Of a stretch of 33,020 nucleotides of DNA, positions 22,578 to 30,335 are shown piece after piece. Location: NCBI GenBank assembly GCA_035457865.1, contig DATIAR010000078.1:1-33020 (forward strand). The letters are read 5' to 3'. The position numbers and the translations under genes are program-made. The notes below the pieces were generated by a model that searched no databases, was not told the origin of the DNA, and saw nothing but the letters and a program-made list of their open reading frames with translations. Source of the DNA: UBA8516 sp035457865. GTDB lineage: Archaea > Thermoproteota > Nitrososphaeria > Nitrososphaerales > Nitrosopumilaceae. Positions within the stretch are counted from its first letter, which is position 1. Every line of letters starts with the position of its first letter.

Positions 22578-23117
22578 ATGATTTGGCCTGGAATGGGTGA
22601 CCCTGCAAAACGCAAGCAAACCCTACGATTTCTTGCCATAACTGCAGGCATAGCAATATCTATAGGATTAGCAAGTACAGCAATTCAAAATCAATTTAAT
22701 GCTGACAATCCGTTAAAACAATGTATTGATAATCGTGATATTAAATACAAAATTACTTCAACAATAGAAATCATCGTTAACGGTGAAAAAGCAGAAATAC
22801 CTGCAAATATTGGTAGAAACCCCGGATGCACACATTCACTTTACACACTTTCAAATGATGGAGTAGTTTACGCAGAGTGGGAAAAAGAATATCCTTTTGA
22901 AATAGGTCACTTTTTGTGGACTTGGACCACCTATCATAAAGATGGATTTCCTATGCGAGACATGGATGAGTCCAAATCAAGGATTTTGGTAAATGGTGTA
23001 GAGACACCCGATTATATTCATGCCAAATTAGTAAATGGTAATCATTACAGAGCAGAGTTTGTAACCAAGGGTGCAGATACTGCACAAGAACATGACTTTT
23101 TACCACCAGAAACCTAG
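22578..23117 (+). CDS. Membrane-anchored protein adjacent to amoB
   Basis: A 179-residue protein. The N-terminal helix (TLRFLAITAGIAISIGLASTAI, about residues 15-36) is followed by an extracytoplasmic domain with two Cys (KQCIDN and PGCTHSLYT), a likely disulfide. Aromatic stretches such as GHFLWTWTTYHKDGFP follow. The start is ATG 22578, 26 nt downstream of TATAAC (22551-22556), instead of the in-frame ATG 9 nt upstream. It is 115 nt downstream of amoB on the same strand. No enzyme motif recognised; an AMO-associated or periplasmic role is possible from location only. Confidence 0.75.
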   Translation: MIWPGMGDPAKRKQTLRFLAITAGIAISIGLASTAIQNQFNADNPLKQCIDNRDIKYKITSTIEIIVNGEKAEIPANIGRNPGCTHSLYTLSNDGVVYAEWEKEYPFEIGHFLWTWTTYHKDGFPMRDMDESKSRILVNGVETPDYIHAKLVNGNHYRAEFVTKGADTAQEHDFLPPET

Positions 23118-23190
23118 TTCAAAATAATTTCCAGTAGAATCAGAATTAAAAAGATAAATATGAAAAATAAGGAAAAAGATTTTTGGATGT

Positions 23191-23460
23191 TTACCAGTAT
23201 TTACCGTTGTCTGGTATCAGACCAATACCTTCTTTCTCGAAGTGTTTGTCTAGTTCAGAAACCCATCTTTCTCGTGTATCGCCACCCAAACCGTGTACTC
23301 TCATCCAGAATGCGATGATTCCAAGTATGAATACTGCAAACATGATAGTTCCAAATATGTAGACCATCACATCATAGAAGAGTGGGTCATAAGCTGGACC
23401 TATCTGGCCTGCAAAGTTGGACAGAATTCCTACGAGCAAACCGAATATAGCGCTCATCAT
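23191..23460 (-). CDS. Small membrane protein, candidate AMO subunit (AmoY/AmoZ)
   Basis: An 89-residue protein with two hydrophobic helices (AIFGLLVGILSNFAGQIG and VMVYIFGTIMFAVFILGIIAFWM) followed by a soluble charged tail (RVHGLGGDTRERWVSELDKHFEKEGIGLIP). The preferred start is ATG 23460 (MMSAIFGLL). It lies about 27 nt from TATATA on the minus strand (23484-23489), while the upstream ATG 23472 is too close to the box. It is adjacent to and co-oriented with the 102-residue gene upstream. Two additional small membrane subunits, AmoY and AmoZ, encoded side by side, were reported for the Nitrososphaera viennensis AMO. This pair is a good match, but which is which is not settled here. Confidence 0.75.
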   Translation of the reverse strand: MMSAIFGLLVGILSNFAGQIGPAYDPLFYDVMVYIFGTIMFAVFILGIIAFWMRVHGLGGDTRERWVSELDKHFEKEGIGLIPDNGKYW

Positions 23461-23557
23461 GTATGAAAACATTTTATGTATGATATATACATTTCTGTCT
23501 CAATCAGATATGATATTTACAGTTAACGCTATTAAAAATAATAAAAGGGAAAAAAGT

Positions 23558-23866
23558 TTATTTTGTTTTTGCGAATCTGCCGCTTCTGCCTTTTACAATA
23601 AAGGCAATTGCAATTCCGCCAAATACCGCGCCTACAATTACTGAACCACCAACGACACCTGTTGCGTCAAGGTATGGCGTACCAGAACCTGTTGCCGGGT
23701 TTTCTTCTGCGGCCTTCACTTTTGCTTTGGCAAGCGCTAACTGTTCCTCTAAGTTGACATTTCCTCCTCCACCAACTCCTGCATATTGAGCAGCTGCCAT
23801 TGGAAGGAGAGTAGACGCAGCAAAGAGTGCCAGTATGGTTGCGCCAATTACTATAGGTTTATTCAT
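23558..23866 (-). CDS. Small membrane protein, candidate AMO subunit (AmoY/AmoZ)
   Basis: A 102-residue protein with an N-terminal signal/hydrophobic segment (PIVIGATILALFAASTLLPMAAAQ). A linker rich in Gly, Ala, Glu and Lys (GGGGNVNLEEQLALAKAKVKAAEENP) follows, then a C-terminal helix GSVIVGAVFGGIAIAFIVKG and a basic tail. The start is ATG 23866, seven to eight bases downstream of AGGTG. An upstream in-frame GTG at 23875 overlaps that Shine-Dalgarno. TATA-like TTAAATATC (about 23902-23912) gives a short leader. It is linked to the 89-residue gene on the same strand and near amoB. Assignment to the AMO complex rests on context. Confidence 0.75.
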   Translation of the reverse strand: MNKPIVIGATILALFAASTLLPMAAAQYAGVGGGGNVNLEEQLALAKAKVKAAEENPATGSGTPYLDATGVVGGSVIVGAVFGGIAIAFIVKGRSGRFAKTK

Positions 23867-23981
23867 ATCATGCACCTAGACACAGAGTGACTTGCTTTGA
23901 TATTTAACTTTTTTGTCAATTATCAAAAATTTTCCAGAATTGAAGTAACGTTTATGTTTTGCCCTTAGACCAAGCGACGGT

Positions 23982-24431
23982 ATGGGACGACTACATTCGC
24001 ACAGGCATGGTCAATCACATTCGATTAGACCCATTACCCCTAGTTCTACAAAATGGGTAAAACAAAATACCCAAGAAATTGAGGAGCTCATTCTGAAGTA
24101 TGCAAAAGATGGGCTTACAACAAGCGAAATAGGAGTAAAACTTCGTGATCAATATGCAATTCCATTAGTAAAATCAATAACAAAAAAATCGATAACTGAG
24201 ACCCTTGAACAGAAAGGAATCAAGCAAGAGATGCCAGAAGACCTAAACAATATTGTAAGAAAAGCACTCGGATTACAAAAGCATCTTAAAACACACACAT
24301 CTGATAGGAGAAACGTTCGCTCCCTTGAATTACTGGAAGCCAAAGTGCATAGATTATCATCCTATTATAAGAAAATTGGTCGCATACCCAAAACTTGGAA
24401 ATATAAGTCAGTCATTGCTCAACTTGAGTAA
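23982..24431 (+). CDS. rps15: Ribosomal protein S15 (uS15)
   Basis: A 149-residue archaeal-type uS15 of the small subunit central domain, binding 16S rRNA. It starts MGRLHSHRHGQSHSIRP and has the family's RDQYAIPLVKSITKKSITETLEQKG and C-terminal core SDRRNVRSLELLEAKVHRLSSYYKKIGRIPKTWKYK. It is the first gene of a compact run. Its stop overlaps the next start (TAATGA region), so translation with the RecJ-like nuclease is coupled. Confidence 0.96.
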   Translation: MGRLHSHRHGQSHSIRPITPSSTKWVKQNTQEIEELILKYAKDGLTTSEIGVKLRDQYAIPLVKSITKKSITETLEQKGIKQEMPEDLNNIVRKALGLQKHLKTHTSDRRNVRSLELLEAKVHRLSSYYKKIGRIPKTWKYKSVIAQLE

Positions 24432-25852
24432 TGACAAATAATTTGGATAGTGCATTATCATATTTTCATGACAAAGTTTCTGACTGCATAAAAGCTGGTA
24501 AGAGTATTTCTGTAATAACTCACTTGGATTGCGATGGAATTACATCGGGAAGCATTGTTACAAAATCCCTCATAAGATCAGGAGCTAGGTGCACGGTACG
24601 TACTGTAAACGAGTGCAGCAAGAATTTGATTGAGAAGCTCAAAAATGATTCTCGTGATCTTCACATCATAACAGATCTGGGTGGCGGATTTGCAAAAGAT
24701 CTTGATGCAATTTTAGATGACAACTGGATTATTGTTGATCATCATCAAATCCCAAAAGAGGAATTAGATAATGAACGTGTGATAAATGCCTGGAAGTACA
24801 ACATCGATGGTGGTCGTGAAGTTTCTGCAGGTGGAATGTGTTATTTAGTTTCAAAAGCTTTGCATAAGGAAAACACAGATCTTGCTTGGATTGCCGTAGT
24901 TTCAGCATTAGGTGACAGACAAGATCAGGGAGAAAAAAAATCGTTTACAGGGATTAATTTGGATATTGCCAACACTGCCAAGAAAAATGGTCAGGTAGAA
25001 ATTGATCTTGACGTATTGCTTGTGGGTAGAGAAACTCGATCACTTCCTGATGCATTAGCCTTCACATCACATCCTTTTATCGAAGGTCTTACATGGAATC
25101 GTGACACTTGTCTTTCTCTGTTGAATTCTTCAGGAATCAAATTAAAAGATGGTAGCAGATGGCGTGTCCCAGCAGAACTCACAGAAGATGAAAAAAGAAA
25201 TTTGCTTGAAGTCATTTCAAAATTTACATCTACTAAAAATGCTACTGAGATAATGGATGAGCTGGTGGGATACACTTACACACTTTCTGGTGAAGACAAA
25301 CGTAGCTTCTTGCGTGATGCAAGAGAGTTTTCTACCATGCTAAACTCTTGTGGAAGAATTCGAAAGGCTGGAGTTGGGATTGCCATTTGTATGGGAGACA
25401 GGACAAAGATGCTTGAAGAAGGAGAGAGCATATTGTTAGAATATCGCACATTGTTGAGAACATACATGAATACGCTTGCAAGTGAACGCTGGAGAGTTGT
25501 AGACAATGGTCAATATGTCATGGTAAATGGAGAGGGATTGGTGCCAGAAAACATGACTGGTGCAGTGTCTTCATTGCTAGGCGGGTCACAAAAAAATACT
25601 GGTAAAATAATCATACTTAGAACAAATGGCGACGAAGGAACAATCAAATTTTCATCTAGAAAATCTACTGGATGCAAATCTGAAGTCAACCTTGGTTTGT
25701 TAATGAGATCATGTGCTACTAAAGTTTCTGGAGCTGGTGGAGGCCATGATGCAGCTGCCGGAGCCAGAATAACTAAAGACAAATTAGACGAGTTTTTAGA
25801 TTGTTTGGAAGAAAATGTCACTACAGTGCAGGGTTCAAATCGTTCTAAATAA
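24431..25852 (+). CDS. RecJ-like DHH-family single-stranded DNA exonuclease
   Basis: A 473-residue phosphoesterase of the archaeal RecJ/GAN group. The metal-binding motifs are HLDCDG (31-36), Asp82 (ITDLGGG) and DHH (103-105, VDHHQ). The DHHA1 substrate domain near the C-terminus contains GGGHDAAAG (about 436-444). Archaeal RecJ-like proteins act in replication with GINS or in RNA/DNA turnover; the specific role cannot be told from sequence. It overlaps rps15 by 1 nt and its last 38 nt overlap the start of pcc1. Confidence 0.93.
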   Translation: MTNNLDSALSYFHDKVSDCIKAGKSISVITHLDCDGITSGSIVTKSLIRSGARCTVRTVNECSKNLIEKLKNDSRDLHIITDLGGGFAKDLDAILDDNWIIVDHHQIPKEELDNERVINAWKYNIDGGREVSAGGMCYLVSKALHKENTDLAWIAVVSALGDRQDQGEKKSFTGINLDIANTAKKNGQVEIDLDVLLVGRETRSLPDALAFTSHPFIEGLTWNRDTCLSLLNSSGIKLKDGSRWRVPAELTEDEKRNLLEVISKFTSTKNATEIMDELVGYTYTLSGEDKRSFLRDAREFSTMLNSCGRIRKAGVGIAICMGDRTKMLEEGESILLEYRTLLRTYMNTLASERWRVVDNGQYVMVNGEGLVPENMTGAVSSLLGGSQKNTGKIIILRTNGDEGTIKFSSRKSTGCKSEVNLGLLMRSCATKVSGAGGGHDAAAGARITKDKLDEFLDCLEENVTTVQGSNRSK

Positions 25853-26057
25853 TCTAACACCACAAAAGGTTAATTCTATTAGAAAAGCATTAGAACCAGA
25901 TAATGTAGATTTTCCAGAAAATCTTTCATTTCAGATTGAAAATGTTGACAACTCACTTGTCTTTACTTTTCAAGGTAAGGGAAATATACGAAGTTTGATC
26001 TCTACTATTGATGAAGTCCTTGAACAAACCCAAGTTGTACTTAGAGTGACTAGCTGA
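25815..26057 (+). CDS. pcc1: KEOPS complex subunit Pcc1
   Basis: An 80-residue Pcc1 homologue. It begins with a strand (LQCRVQIVLNN), then a helix with VNSIRKALEPDNVDFPENLSFQIENVDNSLVFTFQGKG and a final helix RSLISTIDEVLEQTQVVLRV, the conserved Pcc1 pattern. Pcc1 dimerises the KEOPS complex that makes t6A37 in ANN-decoding tRNAs. It overlaps the RecJ-like gene by 38 nt and serS by 1 nt (TGATG). Placement between RecJ-like and serS is a recurrent archaeal arrangement. Confidence 0.88.
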   Translation: MSLQCRVQIVLNNLTPQKVNSIRKALEPDNVDFPENLSFQIENVDNSLVFTFQGKGNIRSLISTIDEVLEQTQVVLRVTS

Positions 26058-27319
26058 TGCTTGATCCAAAAATTCTTCGAGAAAATCCAGAAATAATAAG
26101 AAAGATGCTCAAAGACAGAGCTGTTAATTTTTCACTTGAAGATTTAATAAAATTAGACAAGGAACGAAGAGAATTAATCATCAAAACAGATGATTTACGC
26201 AAGAAAAAAAATGAAATCGCTTTAGAAATTGCACAGAAAAAAAAAATAGATCAAGATACAACACCACTCATAGACCAGATGAGACAAGTTTCTGAAACGC
26301 TCTCTGGATTAGAGATCCTTCAAACTAAGACAGAGTCAGAGTATACTAAACTCGCGCTAACATTGCCAAATCTTACTCATGAGTCTGTTCCAATTGGAAA
26401 AGATGAAACTGCAAATAAAGAAATAAGAAAATGGGGAAAAATTCCTCAATTTGATTTTAAAATAAAAGATCACATAGACATATCACAGAATCTTGATCTT
26501 ATCGACTTGGAAAGGGCTGCAAAAGTGGCTGGTGCTAGGTTTTATTACTTGAAAAATGATCTCGTCAAGCTAAATCAAGCACTAATACACTATGCCCTAG
26601 ATTTTCTTTCTGAAAAAAACTATACTCCAATCCAAACACCTTACATGATAAATCGCAGTTCAATGGAAGGAGCTATTATAGCAAATGATTTTGAAGATGT
26701 AATTTACAAAATTGAGGGAGATGATCTGTATCTTATCGGAACATCAGAACATGCAGTGGCATCGATGCACTCTGATGAAATTTTGGATGGAAAGAATTTG
26801 CCGATTAGATATGCAGGGGTGAGTCCTTGTTTTAGAAAAGAAGCTGGTGCACATGGAAGAGATCAGAAGGGAATTTTTCGTGTTCATCAGTTTGAAAAGG
26901 TTGAGCAGTTCATTTTTTCAAGACCAGAAGAGTCCTGGAAAGAACATGAACGGATGTTATCTGTTGTAGAAGAATTTTATCAAAAGCTTGAGATTCCATA
27001 TAGGATAATGGTCTTGTCAAGTGGCGATCTTGGAAAAATTTCTGCAAAGACTTATGATCTTGAAGCATGGATGGCAGGACAGAATAACTATCGTGAGATT
27101 GTTTCGTGCTCTAATTGTCTTGATTTTCAAGCAAGACGACTAAAGATTAGATTTCGTGATAGGACAAATGATCAACCAAAATATATTCACACAATGAACA
27201 GCACACTAGTAGCCACATCAAGAACTCTAGTCTCAATATTGGAAAATTTTCAGACAAAAGATGGGCATGTTGTAGTTCCAAAGATTTTGCAGAAATATGT
27301 TGGCAAGGCCACTATCTAA
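26057..27319 (+). CDS. serS: Seryl-tRNA synthetase
   Basis: A 420-residue class II SerRS of the common type. The N-terminal tRNA-binding coiled coil spans about residues 30-105 (KLDKERRELIIKTDDLRKKKNEIALEIAQKKK). The catalytic motifs include motif 2 FRKEAGAHGRDQKGIFRVHQFEKVEQFIF and motif 3 HTMNSTLVATSRTLVSILENFQ. The serine-binding TSEHAVASMHSDE is present. It is coupled to pcc1 by overlap. Length and architecture are those of bacterial/most archaeal SerRS, not the methanogen-specific form. Confidence 0.97.
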   Translation: MLDPKILRENPEIIRKMLKDRAVNFSLEDLIKLDKERRELIIKTDDLRKKKNEIALEIAQKKKIDQDTTPLIDQMRQVSETLSGLEILQTKTESEYTKLALTLPNLTHESVPIGKDETANKEIRKWGKIPQFDFKIKDHIDISQNLDLIDLERAAKVAGARFYYLKNDLVKLNQALIHYALDFLSEKNYTPIQTPYMINRSSMEGAIIANDFEDVIYKIEGDDLYLIGTSEHAVASMHSDEILDGKNLPIRYAGVSPCFRKEAGAHGRDQKGIFRVHQFEKVEQFIFSRPEESWKEHERMLSVVEEFYQKLEIPYRIMVLSSGDLGKISAKTYDLEAWMAGQNNYREIVSCSNCLDFQARRLKIRFRDRTNDQPKYIHTMNSTLVATSRTLVSILENFQTKDGHVVVPKILQKYVGKATI

Positions 27320-27361
27320 AAGTCGTACAACTTATATTTTGGCTTCAAACGTCGATCATAG

Positions 27362-27976
27362 TTGGCACGTCAAAAGACAGCAAGGATAAAGGACAAGTGG
27401 AGAGAGAAAAAATGGGTAACAGTACTTGCTCCTTCTGCGTTTAACAATGTTCCAGTAGCTTACATTCCAATTACTGATGATGCAAGCGCCATAGGTCGTG
27501 TAATTGAAGTTACCTTGTTTGATATAATAAAAGGTGATCCCTCACAACATCAATACAAACTATATTTCCAGATAAACAAAGTTGAAGGAGATACTGCTAC
27601 AACCATCTTCAAGAGATACGAATATGCAAAAGAATTTTTACGAAGCCTTGTAAGACGCGGTTCTTCTTTGATTAATTTCATAGGGGATTACAAAACAAAA
27701 GATGGTTATATTTTCAGAATTAAAATTATCGCACTTACACAAAAGAAACTTAACACGTCTCGCAAACATGCTCTTAGATTAATTGCACGAGATGTAATGT
27801 TAAAAACAATACCAGAAATGACAATAGAACAATTTGTACAAGCTACTGCTTTTGGAAAGATAAATTCTGACATAATGGCAGCAGTTAAGAAAATAATTCA
27901 TGTGAGACACGTAGGTATTGAAAAAGCAAAAATAATCAGAACAGCTGAAGCTGAGATTGCATTGCTTCAAGCCTAA
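27362..27976 (+). CDS. rps3ae: Ribosomal protein S3Ae (eS1)
   Basis: A 204-residue archaeal/eukaryal small-subunit protein. Recognisable segments are KDKWREKKWVTVLAPSAFNNVPVAYIP, the eS1 core RVIEVTLFDIIKGDPSQHQYKLYFQI and the C-terminal MTIEQFVQATAFGKINSDI. The start codon is TTG (27362), giving MARQKTARIKDKW, which fits the family start and follows AGTTGG without a better ATG. It is separated by 42 nt from serS in the same direction. Confidence 0.95.
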   Translation: MARQKTARIKDKWREKKWVTVLAPSAFNNVPVAYIPITDDASAIGRVIEVTLFDIIKGDPSQHQYKLYFQINKVEGDTATTIFKRYEYAKEFLRSLVRRGSSLINFIGDYKTKDGYIFRIKIIALTQKKLNTSRKHALRLIARDVMLKTIPEMTIEQFVQATAFGKINSDIMAAVKKIIHVRHVGIEKAKIIRTAEAEIALLQA

Positions 27977-28008
27977 TAGATTTATTATTCATATAGATTC
28001 TAAATGGC

Positions 28009-28431
28009 ATGGTAAATCATCTAGAGATTACTGTAGAAGTCATCATACATGCCACTGAGGATAGAAAAAAGATCCTAGATTCCATATTTACTATATTTGA
28101 AATAAAGGAAGATGAGTTTACTGAAGAAAAACTTGTAGGTCATTTTGGAAATACGATTTTACTGTTAAAAACAAAATTAACAAAAAAAAGAGCACAAGAG
28201 TTTATTCACAATGTAATTTCAAAAATTTCAAAGGTTCAGATGACTGACTTTTTTGATAACATAGACATGCATTTTGAAGGATCGTCTCTATTTTTGCGAA
28301 TCAGTAAACAAGACATAATAAGAAACACTATTAACATTCAGCAAAATGATGCCATGAAAATAAAAATTTCTATGCCGGTGTACAAAAAAAGTGATCTTGT
28401 CAAGAATTACAGGGATCTTTTAAAGTCTTGA
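28009..28431 (+). CDS. RNA-binding protein of the COG1325 type
   Basis: A 140-residue protein that resembles archaeal COG1325 (RNA-binding, sometimes called exosome subunit). It has the VEVIIHATEDRKKILDSIFTIFEIKEDEF start, the turn EEKLVGHFGNTILLLKTKLTKKRAQEFIHNVISKI, and the C-terminal FEGSSLFLRISKQDIIR. No catalytic motif is expected. Its neighbours are ribosomal protein and RNase P-like genes, consistent with RNA metabolism. The following gene overlaps it by 4 nt. Assignment is from pattern recognition. Confidence 0.75.
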   Translation: MVNHLEITVEVIIHATEDRKKILDSIFTIFEIKEDEFTEEKLVGHFGNTILLLKTKLTKKRAQEFIHNVISKISKVQMTDFFDNIDMHFEGSSLFLRISKQDIIRNTINIQQNDAMKIKISMPVYKKSDLVKNYRDLLKS

Positions 28432-28637
28432 AACAGAAAAAAAGATACATTCTACTAAGATCAGACAATGCAAATATTGAAAAGATTTCTAACATAAAGT
28501 TAATCTCAAATCAAGATGGATATGTTGTAGTTTCATGTAAGCTTGCTAATCTTTCTCAGGTGATATCAGAGATTAAAAAAGAATGTAAGATAATCACAGT
28601 ATCGGGAACTCTCAAGTCTTTGCAAAGGAGCGTTTAA
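28428..28637 (+). CDS. Small protein resembling RNase P subunit Pop5 C-terminus
   Basis: A 69-residue protein starting at TTG (28428), overlapping the upstream gene by 4 nt. It opens KKRYILLRSDN, a strand typical of Pop5/Rpp14, and ends KIITVSGTLKSLQRSV, close to the conserved VSGTIKxLR end of Pop5. The middle of the usual ~110-residue Pop5 fold is missing, so this is either a shortened Pop5-like protein or an unrelated two-strand protein. Context (COG1325-type gene) suits RNase P. Not certain. Confidence 0.5.
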   Translation: MKQKKRYILLRSDNANIEKISNIKLISNQDGYVVVSCKLANLSQVISEIKKECKIITVSGTLKSLQRSV

Positions 28638-28659
28638 TAGTATTCCAACCACAAAAACA

Positions 28660-28727
28660 TTGGGGATGAGGGTTTGCCGCTCCAGTCTGAGCACTTGCTG
28701 TGAAGAAGCCGCGACGAACTGACCCAA
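28660..28727 (+). ncRNA. Box C/D guide sRNA candidate
   Basis: Boxes occur in the right order: C (GATGA, 28665-28669), D' (CTGA, 28687-28690), C' (TGTGAAG, 28700-28706) and D (CTGA, 28719-28722). The outer ends TTGGG and CCCAA pair as a terminal stem. Guide stretches lie before D' and D. The region has no convincing coding frame, is richer in GC than its flanks, and a TATA-containing region follows before the next gene. The rRNA or tRNA targets were not identified. Confidence 0.65.
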
Positions 28728-28755
28728 AAAATTGTGATCTATTATTACACGGTTC

Positions 28756-28764
28756 TTTTAAATA
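28756..28764 (+). promoter_or_regulatory. TATA box of the geranylgeranyl reductase family gene
   Basis: TTTTAAATA centred at 28760, about 27 nt upstream of GTG 28787. This favours that codon over TTG 28781 as the start. Confidence 0.5.
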
Positions 28765-28786
28765 GAGTAGATCCTGTTTTTTGGCT

Positions 28787-30238
28787 GTGAAAATAGATTA
28801 CGATATAATAGTAGCTGGAGGAGGACTAGCTGGAATGATCGCAGCTCAATCTGCTGCGTTTTATTCTAAACAAAGATTATCGATTCTTGTAATAGATAGA
28901 AATCCAGAACCAACTGTTGGTAAAAAAACAATCAGCGGATGGATCTGCGGAGATGCAGTTGGTAAAAACACAGTAGACTACATGACAGAAAGAATTAAGA
29001 TATCATGGGGAAAGCCAGAGATTGAGCATCCCGTAAAAGGGGTCATGGCATTTTCCCCAGACAGAGAAACTTCGATCCCATTTGATGGAGAAGGATTTAT
29101 GCTTAATAGACAAGAACTTCCAAAACGTCAGCTTCGGGATTCTAAAAATATGGGAATCAATTTTCAATTCTCTGTTGCCCTGAGAAATTTACTATATGAA
29201 AATGATTCAGTCGTAGGCGTAGAAGGAACAGATCTGTTAACAAACCAACCATACAAGAAAACTGCAAAGATAGTAATCGATGCAACAGGAGTTGCATCAA
29301 TGTTGCGAAATGGTTTGTCCATCAAATCAAAAATTGAAAGGAAGATAGATCGTGATGATTTAGAAGCTACTGGAAGACACATAATGAAGTTTGAAACAGG
29401 AGTAGAGGATAAGACAGATTTTGATCCTGATTATTGTATCATACATTTAGATCAAGACATTGCTCCAGGGGGATATGGATGGGTGTTTCCAAAAGGCAAG
29501 AATAAGGTAAACATAGGTTTAGGAGTTCAACAAAAAGAACTCCAGAAAAGAAATGAGAGATTAGGCAAGAAAGACGATGTGGTAAAATTGATAAATGATT
29601 ATGTTAAGCTCAATAAAGCAATCAAAAACCCACGACTCTCAGATGATCCAAGTGATTCTGTTAATAGTACTGGTACATGGCAGGTTTCAGTTAGAAGACA
29701 AAATGATTGTCTTGTGGCAAATGGATACATGCTTGTGGGCGATTCTGCGTGGATGCCAAAACCACTTGATGCAGGAGGAATTGGTCCTGCAATTGTAGCT
29801 GCCACGATAATTGGAAGAGATGCAGTATCTGCAATTGAAGCAAATGATGTTACTGAAAAGGGACTATGGCAATACAATATTGATTTCATAAATGACTATG
29901 GATACAAAACTGCAGGACTTGAGGTCTTTAGACGACTACTGCAAACTTTAACTAATGATCAGATAAATTATGGAATGAAACACTTTTTGTCAAACTTGGA
30001 TGTTGAAGCCATAAGTAGAGGCGAACATCCAGATTTTGGAACCGTTGGGAAACTTGGAATGATGATCCGTGGTGCATTAAACAAACAACTTGCAGATGGC
30101 TTGAGATTCACAGCACAACAAAACAAGATTTTGACAGAACATTATTACAATTTCCCCAAGACGCCAGATGGTTATGATGCATGGAATCACACTCTACATA
30201 AAACATTAGACGAGTCTTTTGAAAAAATCAAAAACTAA
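28787..30238 (+). CDS. Geranylgeranyl reductase family flavoprotein
   Basis: A 483-residue FAD enzyme. The dinucleotide-binding motif is GGGLAGMIAAQSAA, with an acidic ribose ligand region LVIDRNP. The C-terminal FAD motif is VGDSAWMPKPLDAGGIGPAI. A Cys-containing motif TISGWICGDAVG resembles that of archaeal digeranylgeranylglycerophospholipid reductases that saturate isoprenoid lipids. Substrate could be membrane lipid or quinone side chains. The start is GTG 28787 (VKIDYDIIVAGGG), with TTG 28781 as alternative. Length is near the family norm. It is separated from the AAA+ gene by about 97 nt. Confidence 0.88.
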   Translation: MKIDYDIIVAGGGLAGMIAAQSAAFYSKQRLSILVIDRNPEPTVGKKTISGWICGDAVGKNTVDYMTERIKISWGKPEIEHPVKGVMAFSPDRETSIPFDGEGFMLNRQELPKRQLRDSKNMGINFQFSVALRNLLYENDSVVGVEGTDLLTNQPYKKTAKIVIDATGVASMLRNGLSIKSKIERKIDRDDLEATGRHIMKFETGVEDKTDFDPDYCIIHLDQDIAPGGYGWVFPKGKNKVNIGLGVQQKELQKRNERLGKKDDVVKLINDYVKLNKAIKNPRLSDDPSDSVNSTGTWQVSVRRQNDCLVANGYMLVGDSAWMPKPLDAGGIGPAIVAATIIGRDAVSAIEANDVTEKGLWQYNIDFINDYGYKTAGLEVFRRLLQTLTNDQINYGMKHFLSNLDVEAISRGEHPDFGTVGKLGMMIRGALNKQLADGLRFTAQQNKILTEHYYNFPKTPDGYDAWNHTLHKTLDESFEKIKN

Positions 30239-30302
30239 TCTACTCCTAAGGTATTGCGCTACTGCTCCATGTAGTAACAAGTTTAACACGCAAACAAGAC
30301 TA

Positions 30303-30312
30303 TTTTTAAATT
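30303..30312 (+). promoter_or_regulatory. TATA box of the MoxR-VWA operon
   Basis: TTTTTAAATT centred about 28 nt upstream of GTG 30336, fitting a leaderless transcript. Confidence 0.5.
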
Positions 30313-30335
30313 AAGGTTTCATATTCCCAATCATA

